This document shows positions 24,354 through 34,200 of a DNA stretch of 64,000 nucleotides, piece after piece. This DNA comes from JAVBWI01 sp036677445. Lineage in GTDB: Bacteria > Bacillota > Clostridia > Christensenellales > CAG-138. Within the stretch, counting starts at the first letter, position 1. Every line of letters begins with the position of its first letter. Location of the stretch: positions 365,746 to 429,745 of the forward strand of contig JAVBWI010000004.1 in NCBI GenBank assembly GCA_036677445.1. Direction: 5' to 3'. Below the pieces are notes generated by a model that had not been told where the DNA came from, made no database searches, and saw nothing but the letters and a program-made list of their open reading frames with translations. Made by a program: the position numbers and the translations under genes.

Positions 24354-26928
24354 CGTTTCGATTTTCAAAGGAAGAAATATATACAGCCATTATCCGGTAA
24401 TCAAGATGATTCTCGATGCTGAAAAGCTCAGCATGACTCCCACCAAGCAGATCAAGGGATTCAACGAGTGGGTTCTTCAGGAATTTCCGGGCTTAAAAAC
24501 CAACCACTGCGGTCTCGGGTATGAAGGCGGCTTTTTAGAAAAGCTCGAAGCCGGAACCTACCTCGCGCATGTCATAGAGCATGTGATACTCGAAATGCAG
24601 TATATGGCGGGATATAATGTGGCATTTGGCAAGACCCGCGTTTTGGACGAGCCTTCAAAATCCTATATCGTGTATGAATACATCAATGAAGTATGCGGCC
24701 TGGAATGCGGCAAGGCCGCCATACATATCATAAACTGTTTTTTAAAGAACAAAAAAGCGAATGTAAAGGACATTCTTGCTTATATTCAGCAGGTTTCAAA
24801 AGACGCCGAACTCGGGCCGAGTACCGCCGCGATCTATCACGAAGCGCAGCGGCGCGGCATACCCGTCTGCCGAATAGGCCATGAGAGTTTAATTCAGCTT
24901 GGATACGGAAAATACCGGCGGATGCAGCAGGCAACGCTGACGGATGCTACCTCCTGTATTGCCGTAGATATATCCTCCAATAAGCAATTTACAAAAATGC
25001 TGCTGCGTGACAATGGTATCCCCGTGCCGGACGGCAAGCTTGTATTCAGCGAGATTTCCGCTCTGCTTGCCGCAAAGCAAATCGGTACGCCGGTGGCAAT
25101 CAAACCCCATAACGGCAACCAGGGCAAGGGCGTGCATCTGAATCTCAAAAGCCAGCGCGAAATCAAGGCTGCGTTTAAAGACGCATGTTCCCACAGCAAT
25201 TCTGTGATTGTCGAAAAATTCGTCAGCGGCAAGGATTTTCGCGTTCTGGTGGTAGGCGACAAGGTCAGCGCTGTTTCAGAGCGCCGCCCCGCCTGTGTCA
25301 CCGGCGACGGCGTGCATACCATCAGCGAGTTGGTTGACATCATCAACCAGGATGAAAATCGCGGAGACCACCACGAAAAACCGCTGACCAAGATTAAGCT
25401 TGACACCATTGCGCTCAAGCTGCTAAAACGTGACAAGCTTACCCCGGCCTTTGTTCCCGGCAAGGGCGAGATCGTAAAGCTTAGGGAAAACGGCAATTTG
25501 AGCACGGGCGGGACCGCGACGGACCGCACGGACGAGATACATCCCGAAAACGCGGAGCTGGCCGTGCGGGCGGCCTCCGTCCTTGGGATCGATATCGCGG
25601 GCATTGACTTTGTTACCGAGGATATATCCGCCCCCATCCGTGAAACAGGCGGGGTGATCGTTGAAGTCAATACCGCGCCGGGCATACGGATGCATTTGTA
25701 CCCAAGCGAAGGAACGCCCAGAGACGTTGCGAAGGATATCGTGGAATATCTTTATCCCGGCAATGACGCATTAAATTTCCCTATCGTATCCGTAACGGGC
25801 ACGAACGGAAAGACAACCACAACAAGGTTGATCGCGCATGCGCTCGCCTGCTATGGCAAGTCCGTAGGCATGACCAGCACATCCGGCACTTATATCAACG
25901 GAAAATGCATTCATAAGGGCGACGATACGGGTGCATTGAGCGCGAAGGCCGTGCTGGCCGATAAATCGGTCGACGCGGCGGTGCTTGAAACGGCGCGCGG
26001 CGGGCTTATCCGCGCCGGCCTGGGGTATGATCTCGCGGATGTCGGCGTGATCACAAATATCGCGGACGATCACCTGGGGCTGAACGATATCAATACGCTG
26101 GAGGATCTGGCGTTTATCAAATCTCTGGTAGCGGAGGCCGTGAAGGACACCGGGTACGCGGTTTTAAACGCGGATGACCCGATGACCGGCTATATTCTAA
26201 AACGGGTAAAGGCAAACGTGATTCTTTTTGCAAAAGAGTATGCAAAAGCAAGAAGCCTATACAGGGATTTTGCGCTTGTATATGTATCCGAAGGCATGAT
26301 CATGATAGAACATGACAGCGTTACTACATCGATTATCCATGTGGATCATATACCCATCACCAAGCACGGCAATATTCCATGCAACGTTGAAAACAGCCTG
26401 GCCGCGGTCGCAGCGCTGTACGCGCTTCGTATTCCTGCCGAAACCATTGCGTTGGGGCTGTCAAGCTTTGCCGATAATGCCGGACGATTTCAACTCCATC
26501 GCTTAGGCAATTGCTCCGTACTGCTTGATTATGGGCACAACGCCCCCGGATACAAGGCGGTCATCGACGCTTTGCCTTCTTATCAGTCCAAGCGTTTAAT
26601 CGGCGTCATCGGTATGCCCGGAGACAGGCAGGACTCGGCAATGCAAGCCGTAGGCGAACTGTGCGCAAACGCATTCCATAAAATTTATATTAAGGAAGAC
26701 GCCAATTTGCGCGGCAGAGAGAAGGGCGAAGTCACCGCGCTCCTATACGCCGCCTTGACAAGCCGCGGTTTCCCCAAGGAAAACATCATGGTATTGGCAG
26801 ATGAGCTGGACGCATTGAAGCTGGCGGTCAGCGACGCCCAAAATGGCGATTTGATCGTTGTATTCTATGAAAAGCTGCATCCGCTCACCGAGTATATGCA
26901 GCAGTTAGCGGGACAAAACCATCCCTGA
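24340..26928 (+). CDS. cphA: Cyanophycin synthetase
   Basis: The protein has 862 residues, the usual length for CphA1. An N-terminal structural domain (about 1-160) precedes an ATP-grasp domain (about 205-470) that adds Asp to the backbone. A Mur-ligase-like domain (about 480-862) with P-loop GTNGKTTTT (from Gly487) adds Arg to each side chain. Other family marks are LETARGGLIRAGLGY and NIADDHLG. The product is an insoluble nitrogen store. Two copies of the enzyme (CphA and CphA') occur in some bacteria; only one is seen here. A small ATGA-overlapping ORF and a terminator follow. Confidence 0.95.
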   Translation: MKIIDVSIFKGRNIYSHYPVIKMILDAEKLSMTPTKQIKGFNEWVLQEFPGLKTNHCGLGYEGGFLEKLEAGTYLAHVIEHVILEMQYMAGYNVAFGKTRVLDEPSKSYIVYEYINEVCGLECGKAAIHIINCFLKNKKANVKDILAYIQQVSKDAELGPSTAAIYHEAQRRGIPVCRIGHESLIQLGYGKYRRMQQATLTDATSCIAVDISSNKQFTKMLLRDNGIPVPDGKLVFSEISALLAAKQIGTPVAIKPHNGNQGKGVHLNLKSQREIKAAFKDACSHSNSVIVEKFVSGKDFRVLVVGDKVSAVSERRPACVTGDGVHTISELVDIINQDENRGDHHEKPLTKIKLDTIALKLLKRDKLTPAFVPGKGEIVKLRENGNLSTGGTATDRTDEIHPENAELAVRAASVLGIDIAGIDFVTEDISAPIRETGGVIVEVNTAPGIRMHLYPSEGTPRDVAKDIVEYLYPGNDALNFPIVSVTGTNGKTTTTRLIAHALACYGKSVGMTSTSGTYINGKCIHKGDDTGALSAKAVLADKSVDAAVLETARGGLIRAGLGYDLADVGVITNIADDHLGLNDINTLEDLAFIKSLVAEAVKDTGYAVLNADDPMTGYILKRVKANVILFAKEYAKARSLYRDFALVYVSEGMIMIEHDSVTTSIIHVDHIPITKHGNIPCNVENSLAAVAALYALRIPAETIALGLSSFADNAGRFQLHRLGNCSVLLDYGHNAPGYKAVIDALPSYQSKRLIGVIGMPGDRQDSAMQAVGELCANAFHKIYIKEDANLRGREKGEVTALLYAALTSRGFPKENIMVLADELDALKLAVSDAQNGDLIVVFYEKLHPLTEYMQQLAGQNHP

Positions 26929-27089
26929 TGGAAAACCGCATGGGTACCACACTCTCTTATCTTATCTACGTATGCGATCAGGTCGCCTACGCCATAGCCG
27001 TTGGCGGCCACCTGCCGCATGTTGCCGCCAAAACGGCAGGCCTTCAAAGTCCGGAGTACCCGGACTTTTTCTTTGCGGCTCTGAATTAG
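26928..27089 (+). CDS. Possible small ORF coupled to cphA by an ATGA overlap
   Basis: There are 53 codons from an ATG that overlaps the cphA stop, starting MENRMGTTLSYLIYV and ending FFFAALN. The N-terminal half is hydrophobic and could span a membrane. No homologue is recognised, and the ORF runs through the terminator hairpin at 27046, which argues against expression of its end. The opposite strand is also open here. It could be chance. Confidence 0.2.
   Translation: MENRMGTTLSYLIYVCDQVAYAIAVGGHLPHVAAKTAGLQSPEYPDFFFAALN
27046..27072 (+). terminator. Terminator of the cyanophycin operon
   Basis: AAAGTCCGG / CCGGACTTT with a 5-nt loop is followed by TT-C-TTT. Confidence 0.85.
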
Positions 27090-27125
27090 GAAAAATCGTA
27101 TCCGCATTAAAATGCGAAGTACGGT

Positions 27126-29246
27126 TTATTGACCGGCCGGCATGATTCTTTGCAGTTCGCGAACGATATCTTCAATTCGATAGGGTTTTTGTACAGCGCC
27201 GCTAAAACCGTATGCATGATAATTGGACAATACGGGATTATTGGAATAACCGCTCGCAACAATAGCAACAACATCGGGATTCATATCTTTCATGCATTTC
27301 ATTGCCTCTTTACCGCCCATACCCCCCGGAATTGTGAGGTCTAATATAACGGCATCATAAGGTTTCCCCATCTTCATGGAATTTCTGTAAAGATCAAGCC
27401 CGTCAGCCCCGTCATGAACGGCATCCGCCATATAGCCATACATTTTTAACAAATCAGCCAAGGAATCGGCTATGGATTCCTGATCCTCAATCAGTAATAT
27501 CCGTCCATTACCCGGCTGAATTTCTTTTCCATTTGTTTGGACTTCAGTTTTTTTACGAGATGCCGGAAGATAAATATGAAAAGCCGTGCCCTTTTCCTCT
27601 TCCGACTCAACCGTAATATAACCGCCATGCTTTTTTATAATGGAATACGAAGTTGCAAGCCCAAGTCCGCTTCCTTTTTCTTTTGTGGTGAAATAGGGAT
27701 CGAATATTTTGCTTAAGTTCTCGTTTGGGATTCCAATCCCCTGATCGATAACGGATAATTTTACATAACTTCCATGACTTATAGGCAGATTGTCGTTTGA
27801 GCCGGCAAAAAAATTATCAGCCGATATCCTTATAACGCCGCCGTTGGGCATAGCCTGATCAGCGTTAATAACCATATTGTTTATAACCTGGCTTATTTGC
27901 CCCTGGTCTATTTCCACAACATAGAGATCAGGGGCAAAAGAAAATTCGCACTTTACTTTGGAGCCCCGGAGGGCAAACCCGGCCGTATCCGATATCAGAT
28001 CCGGCAATAAGGATGCTTTTTTTACCGGGCTTCCGCCTTTTGAAAAGGTAAGCAGTTGCCGCGTGAGCGATTCAGCGTTATGGCAGGTCTTTTCCACCAT
28101 GTTCAGATATGGATAAACGCTTTCGTCGAGTTTGTATTTCTTTCTTATTAACTGCATGACGTTTAGTATCACTGTCAATTCATTATTGAAATCATGCGCA
28201 ATTCCTCCGGCCAGAACTCCCAGGGATTCAAGCTTCTGCACCTTTAATAATTCCATGTTGGCGCGTTCAAGTTCCGCGGTGCGCCTCGCAACAAGCTCCT
28301 CAAGATACTCCCCGCTTTTTTTCATTTGTTCCAGCAACAAAATATTCTCATAGGCTATCGCGGCCTGCATGCCCAATGTCATGGTTATCTCCTCATCCAC
28401 ATCGGAGAACCGCATACAATCCAGTTTATCCTTCAGGCAAATCCAGCCGTAAACGCAAGTGGGAGAGGTAAACGGAACCGCCATGAGCGATTCCACTGAT
28501 ATGCCAGTTTCGCAGGTAAAAGAAGACGCCGACGGCCATCGGTACGGCAAGCGCCGGGTAACCACGCGATGTAGGATTTCTTCCGGGGGAAGCAAACCAT
28601 CCGGACCGGAAGCAGCAGGCTCACCCTGGGCGTGGCTGATAAAATACTCTTTTCCGCCATCCCTTTCAATCATCAGTACGGAATGCCTGCAATTGAAAAA
28701 TTCGAGCAGGATTCGGGGAATACAGCACAGGAGTTTTTGCGGATCACGCTGTGCTACCATACTGTAGCTCAGATCCATCAGCACAGAAAGCTGAAGTCCT
28801 CCGATCTGCGAAAAAGACGATTCTGCTGGATTTTGACGGGGCACGTCCGTCACAGTCTGCAGATCTGTTAAGGCAGACGGAGCTCCCAGCAGCTCACTGA
28901 CCGTCTTCAGAATAAACTCCGGATCGGAAGGCTTTGGAATAACACGGCAGGTTCCATATGTTTCGTCCAAACGGATACTTTCCGGATAACGGCAGGAAGC
29001 GGTATAAAAAATGACGGGCGTCTTCTTCAGCGTCGATTCCAACCGCAGCTTGCGGACAAATTCCAGTCCGTCAATGGAAGGCAAAAGTATATCGCTTATA
29101 ATAAGATCCGGCCGCTCATTGTATGCAAGCGTCAACGCCCCGGTACCCTCAACCGCCTCTAGTACATGATGTCCCGCGTAACTAAGCAGGCTAGCAAGCA
29201 TTTGCCGGCTCATTGCGTGGTCTTCGACAATAAGGATAGTTGCCAT
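27126..29246 (-). CDS. Hybrid histidine kinase: receiver, GAF, kinase, receiver
   Basis: The protein has 706 residues. The N-terminal receiver (about 1-120) keeps its Asp in DLIISDILLP and its Lys in VIPKP. A GAF domain (about 155-310), a coiled coil (about 310-345), a HisKA domain with GGIAHDFNN (about 350) and an HATPase with DQGIGIPNE and GSGLGLA follow. A C-terminal receiver (about 585-706) has its phosphoacceptor in AVILDLTIPGG. No transmembrane segment is present, so it is cytoplasmic. It is the last of four genes in an operon read from 36896, 6 nt after the single-domain receiver. It could pass phosphate among several receivers. Confidence 0.88.
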   Translation of the reverse strand: MATILIVEDHAMSRQMLASLLSYAGHHVLEAVEGTGALTLAYNERPDLIISDILLPSIDGLEFVRKLRLESTLKKTPVIFYTASCRYPESIRLDETYGTCRVIPKPSDPEFILKTVSELLGAPSALTDLQTVTDVPRQNPAESSFSQIGGLQLSVLMDLSYSMVAQRDPQKLLCCIPRILLEFFNCRHSVLMIERDGGKEYFISHAQGEPAASGPDGLLPPEEILHRVVTRRLPYRWPSASSFTCETGISVESLMAVPFTSPTCVYGWICLKDKLDCMRFSDVDEEITMTLGMQAAIAYENILLLEQMKKSGEYLEELVARRTAELERANMELLKVQKLESLGVLAGGIAHDFNNELTVILNVMQLIRKKYKLDESVYPYLNMVEKTCHNAESLTRQLLTFSKGGSPVKKASLLPDLISDTAGFALRGSKVKCEFSFAPDLYVVEIDQGQISQVINNMVINADQAMPNGGVIRISADNFFAGSNDNLPISHGSYVKLSVIDQGIGIPNENLSKIFDPYFTTKEKGSGLGLATSYSIIKKHGGYITVESEEEKGTAFHIYLPASRKKTEVQTNGKEIQPGNGRILLIEDQESIADSLADLLKMYGYMADAVHDGADGLDLYRNSMKMGKPYDAVILDLTIPGGMGGKEAMKCMKDMNPDVVAIVASGYSNNPVLSNYHAYGFSGAVQKPYRIEDIVRELQRIMPAGQ

Positions 29247-29252
29247 TGCATC

Positions 29253-29636
29253 CTACTCTTTTCTTCTGTTTGTTTGAATAAACGATTCAATCTGCCTGAC
29301 GAATACTTCGGGTATAATCGGCTTGCTGATGTAATTATCAAATCCTGCGGCAAGTACCTTTTCCCTGTCTCCTACCATTGCGAGAGCGGTAACGGCAATA
29401 AGCGGGATATTTTTGAGTTGAGGATCATTTTTTATATAACGCGCCACCCCGTAGCCATCCACCCTGGGAAGATGTATATCGCAAATGATCAGATCGGCCC
29501 TTTCCTGATGCGCCAGCCGTATTCCCTCTTCCCCATCCGCCGCCATAAGGACTGTATAGTTGAAAACCTGCAGCAGATAGGTAATGAGCTCAAGGTTGAT
29601 GGAGTTATCCTCTATAACCAATATTCGTTCATGCAA
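29253..29636 (-). CDS. Single-domain response regulator (DivK-like receiver)
   Basis: The protein has 127 residues and consists of a receiver only: acidic pocket VIEDNS, phosphoacceptor Asp in DLIICDIHLP, Thr/Ala switch AVTALA and Lys in ISKPI. There is no output domain, so it should act by protein contact or as a phosphate shuttle. Its start overlaps the end of the upstream hybrid kinase gene by 8 nt. Confidence 0.88.
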   Translation of the reverse strand: MHERILVIEDNSINLELITYLLQVFNYTVLMAADGEEGIRLAHQERADLIICDIHLPRVDGYGVARYIKNDPQLKNIPLIAVTALAMVGDREKVLAAGFDNYISKPIIPEVFVRQIESFIQTNRRKE

Positions 29637-31269
29637 TATTTGTCAGCTCCTTATCTTTTCCCAGTACCAGCTGAAAGACGCTACCTTTGCCGAACTCGCT
29701 TTGAAATTCAATATGCCCGCCAAGCAATTCCGCCAGTTTTTTGCTTAGATGAAGGCCTAATCCCGTACCTTCATGCCGTCGGGCGCTGCTTGAATCCACT
29801 TGCGTAAAAGCCTGAAAAAGCTTGTCCTGATCCTCGGGTTTAATGCCTATTCCGGTATCCGATACGCTGAATTGCACCTGTGCCAGGCTATCGTCACACC
29901 GTAACTCTAACCGGACTTCTCCCTTTTCGGTAAACTTGATCGCATTGTTGGCGAGATTGATCAGGATCTGGCTTACAGCCCGGCGGTCTGTATGCAGGAT
30001 GATATCCTCATCCGGCATATTGCAGATTAATTTGAGGTATTTATCATCCGCAATCGGACGAAGCGTATCGGCAATATCCTTTAGAACGCTTTTGCAGGAT
30101 ACCGGCTCCGGGTTTACCTCAACCTTGCCGGATTCTATCTTGGAAAGATCCAGAAGGTCGTTGATAAGCAAAAGCAAATGCTTGGCGCTTGCAGATATAT
30201 TCTGGAGCTGCTTTTCCTGTTCGGCGTTAAGCGGTCCGGGCAGTTTCATCAAAAGCGTTCCGGTAAAGCCGATAATGGCATTGAGCGGCGTGCGCAATTC
30301 ATGACTCATATTGGCAAGGAATCTGTCTTTGGCCAGCAATGCATTTTCCAACTCGACATTTTTTTCCTGCAGCCTGTCCTCAGCCAGTTTCCGCTGCTCA
30401 ATCTCCTGTTTCAGCTGTTTATTGGTTGCCTCCAAATCGGCCGTTCGTTCCGCCACCCTCTTCTCCATCTCGCCGTATGCCCTGTGCAGTTTTACCTCCG
30501 CCATATCACGCTCCGTCACATCGCGGAAAACTAAAATTACGCCTATAATTTTTCCCCGGTCATCCTGAATAGGCGCGGCGCTGTCATCGATAGGAATTTC
30601 CCTTCCGTTCTTGGCAAGAAGCAATGTATGGTTGGCCAGGCCGACAACCGCCCCTTCCTGCATGACTCTTTCCGCAGGATTTTCAACGGTCAGGCGCGTA
30701 TTCTTGTTTATAATCCTGAATACATCCGTCAGCTTCTCATGCTGTGCCTCCTCTATCTTCCATCCCGTCAGTTCCTCTGCAACCATATTCATGAAGGTAA
30801 CCCGGCCTTTGTCATCCGTAGCGATGACGGCGTCCCCGATACTTCTGAGTGTTGTCGAAAACCATTCTTCACTTTCTTTCAGCTTTTTTTCCATCTTGTG
30901 CTTATACAATGCCATGTCGATGGAGATATCCAGTTCGCGCTCCTTAAAGGGCTTGACGATATATCCATAAGGATCGGTTATTTTGGCGCGCTGCACCGTA
31001 TCTTCATCCGCATAAGCGGTCAGATAAATCACAGGGATTCCATAGCTGGACATGATTTGCTTTGCAGCCCAAACCCCGTCGACCTCTCCGTGAAGCATGA
31101 TGTCCATAAGCACCAGGTCAAAACTTATCTCCTCCGTCAGCTTGATCGCTTCTTCCCCGGATAATGCGATAACAGGGCAGGAATATCCTAAATTCATCAG
31201 CCTATGCTGAATATCCAGCGCCTCAATGCCTTCATCCTCAACAATTAATATCTTGGCGTCAGTCATCAT
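29629..31269 (-). CDS. Hybrid histidine kinase: receiver, PAS, kinase
   Basis: The protein has 546 residues. The N-terminal receiver (about 1-120) has Asp in DLVLMDIML and Lys in IVKPFK. A PAS domain (about 135-255), a coiled coil, a HisKA domain with the canonical ANMSHELRTPLN (about 315) and an HATPase ending with GTGLGLHLSKKL follow. It is cytoplasmic. The gene starts 11 nt after the stop of the 1871-residue kinase gene and overlaps the next one, so the four genes form one unit. Confidence 0.88.
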   Translation of the reverse strand: MMTDAKILIVEDEGIEALDIQHRLMNLGYSCPVIALSGEEAIKLTEEISFDLVLMDIMLHGEVDGVWAAKQIMSSYGIPVIYLTAYADEDTVQRAKITDPYGYIVKPFKERELDISIDMALYKHKMEKKLKESEEWFSTTLRSIGDAVIATDDKGRVTFMNMVAEELTGWKIEEAQHEKLTDVFRIINKNTRLTVENPAERVMQEGAVVGLANHTLLLAKNGREIPIDDSAAPIQDDRGKIIGVILVFRDVTERDMAEVKLHRAYGEMEKRVAERTADLEATNKQLKQEIEQRKLAEDRLQEKNVELENALLAKDRFLANMSHELRTPLNAIIGFTGTLLMKLPGPLNAEQEKQLQNISASAKHLLLLINDLLDLSKIESGKVEVNPEPVSCKSVLKDIADTLRPIADDKYLKLICNMPDEDIILHTDRRAVSQILINLANNAIKFTEKGEVRLELRCDDSLAQVQFSVSDTGIGIKPEDQDKLFQAFTQVDSSSARRHEGTGLGLHLSKKLAELLGGHIEFQSEFGKGSVFQLVLGKDKELTNIA

Positions 31270-31280
31270 ACCGTCTCCTT

Positions 31281-34200
31281 TTATTTCATCGCTTCAAATA
31301 AAATGGTAAATCGGGTTCCGTTGTTTCTATCGATATAAATTTCACCCTTGAGCTGCCTTACCAATATATTGACTATTTTAAGCCCCAGCGAATTGCTGTT
31401 TTGTATGATAAAATCGTCCGGCAGACCTATGCCGTTGTCACCCACAACCAGCTTATACCTGTTTCCCGCGCCATGACGCAGATCGATTTGTATTTCTTTC
31501 TTCCGGTCAGGGCATCCGCCGGAAGCGGAAAAAGCGTATTTTAAGGCATTTGAAACAAGCTCGTTCATAATCAGAGCGCAGGGGATTATCGTATCGATGT
31601 TTAGCGTAATATCGTCTACGTATATTTTAGGGCTTATACTCCTCTCGCTAATACCATAAGACAAAAACAGATTGGCGATTAGGTTTTGAATATATTCAGG
31701 CAGATTGATCCTCGCCAGCGATTCGGACTGATACAGTTTTTCATGAATAAGCGCCATCGTGAAAATCCGGTTCTTGCTCTCCTTTAGTAACCCGATAACC
31801 AGTTCATCCGTAGTATAAAGCGATTGAAGGTTCAGCATGCTGTGAATGATCTGGAGATTGTTTTTTACGCGGTGATGGATTTCCTTAAGAAGCACCTCTT
31901 TTTCATGCAGGGCTGAACGCAAATGCGCCTCGCTGTCGTATAGCTCCTCATTGGCAGCCGCAAGCTCGGCCGTCCGTTTCATCACGCGCTGTTCGAGTTC
32001 CCGGTTGAGCTTTTGTATTTCCGCCTCGGCCTTGTTGCGGTCGGTAATATCGATGCCCATCTCCAGAATAAGATTGGAGCCATCCGCGTCTACAAACGGG
32101 AAATCAAAAACGTCATAATCGCGGCCGTCCGGCCCGGTCCATTTCCAGCTGCAGGGGGATTTTGTTTCCAAAACGCCGTAGGTTTGGCAATTCTCACATG
32201 GCTTATCGTGACCAAACAGGAATTCGAAGCAGCGCTTCCCATGCGCTTCGCCAAAGCGCTCCCGAAATACGCGGTTGGCAAAGGGCGCGTGATAATCCGG
32301 GGTTAAGAGAACCACATATACCGGGAGTATCTCTAAAATTTCATTGAACCGCCGCTGTTCGACTATTACCTGCTCCTCGGCCTGCTTGCGGCGGGTAATA
32401 TCTTCCTCCAATAGCTGATTGGTTCTGGCCAGTTCCGCAGTTCTTTCCAGAACCCGCATCTCCAGCTCCGCCTTTGCGCCCCGCAGCGCCTCCTCCGCCC
32501 GTTTCATCTCGTCCACCAACCGGGAATTTTCAAGAGAAATTGCCGCCTGTGATGTCAGCAATTCCGTTAATTGCGTCTTTTCCGATGTAAAAACGGCGTC
32601 CGACAGACGGTTTTCCAGGTATAACACGCCTATCTTCTTGGACTGTTTGATAACCGGCAGGCAAAGAACAGATTTTAGCCGCATATGCCGGACCTCCGGA
32701 TTATCCTTAAATATTCCCTCCTGCGCGGCGTTATTCAGTACCAGCCGCTCTCCCGTCCTGTAAACGTAACGGGCAATGGCTTTGCAGATATCCCGCGTAT
32801 CTTCCAGTTTTCTGTTGACCGTCCGTATGATTTGCTTTTTTACGACATGGCTTTCCGCATAGACAAACAGGCCATCGTTTTCCTGTATCAACAAATATCC
32901 GTGCTGTGCGCCGGAACTCTCGATCACCACATTCATAATCTTTTTTAACAGAGTATCCTGCTCTATTTCGGCGGCAATCGCAATAGACGATTTCATCAGA
33001 TAATCAATATCCAGCGGAGGAAGGATATTGGGTGCGGCCGTCTCCAATTCCAATTGCGGAACGACCGCTTTCTCTTCCTTGAAATATTCAGGATATTTAT
33101 TGATAAGATTTGATTCCTTGCGTTCCGCCCCACACGCCCGGTATAACCTGGCTGCCTCGGCAAAGTAAACCCTCTGCGTGCATTGGCCGGACTTCAACAG
33201 CAGTTCTCCAAGGCACTCATTGAGATGCCCTTCCAGAAACGTATATTTTTGTTCATGTGCGATATTGATCGCGTCAAGATATAAGCTTCTGGCCTCTTTG
33301 AAGCTGCCAGCCACCCTTTCCCGTTCTGCGTATAAAAAGGCAAGGTAAGGTTTCAATAAGGGGCCTAAAGCCGCCCAGGTTTCAATTTTTTCAACAACAG
33401 GCCGGATTTCTGCTATAAGCTCATCAAAAGCACCGCCGGATTCCTGTTCGAACAATTTCAGCTTGTTTAAAACCAAAAAGACATGCCATTGCCTTTTTAG
33501 AACGTTATCGGTAAGGCCGGATAAATATCGCTTTACCTCCTCGAGATACCGCCCCGCTTCTTCATATTCTCCAAAATAGTAATGGGATATCGCCATATGG
33601 ACGCAGTAGCTGCCGGCCGAAGCAATATGATTATCCTTTTCCCACAAACGAAGCTTTTCATCCATTGATACATGGACGCAGTTCTTTTTCATGTGCCCGA
33701 CCCAGCCGGCTTGCATCGCCTCGGCAAGTCTGGCTGAAAATGCTAAATTGAATCGGTTCGAAAATTGAAGGCACTCGTTTGCATAGTCTTCAATTGCGGA
33801 CATATCGGCGCCCTGCACCTGGAGATTCCACATTAACGGTCCGTAAGAAAGCCCCGCATTATACAGGTCGCCGCAGTTTTTCCCGCATTGGATCGACTTT
33901 AAGCAATACTCCACAATCTGCTTCGGATGGCTTCTTGAGTGCATATTGCACCATACGATACCGTTCATGCCCCTGGTTGCGCCAAAAGTATTCGGATATT
34001 TTGCGGAGAGATCGCGCGCAAGGTCCTCAAACCTGAATGCCTGTTCAAAGTCCCCCTGCTCTCCCAATAGAAGCCCCATGATGCTGAAGGAATATATGAC
34101 CGATTCATCCATACCACCCGAGAGGCAATGCTGGGTAGACTGCGCAGCGGAAAGATAAAGCTGCGGTACAAGGCCGGACATATACAGGTCGGGTATCAGC

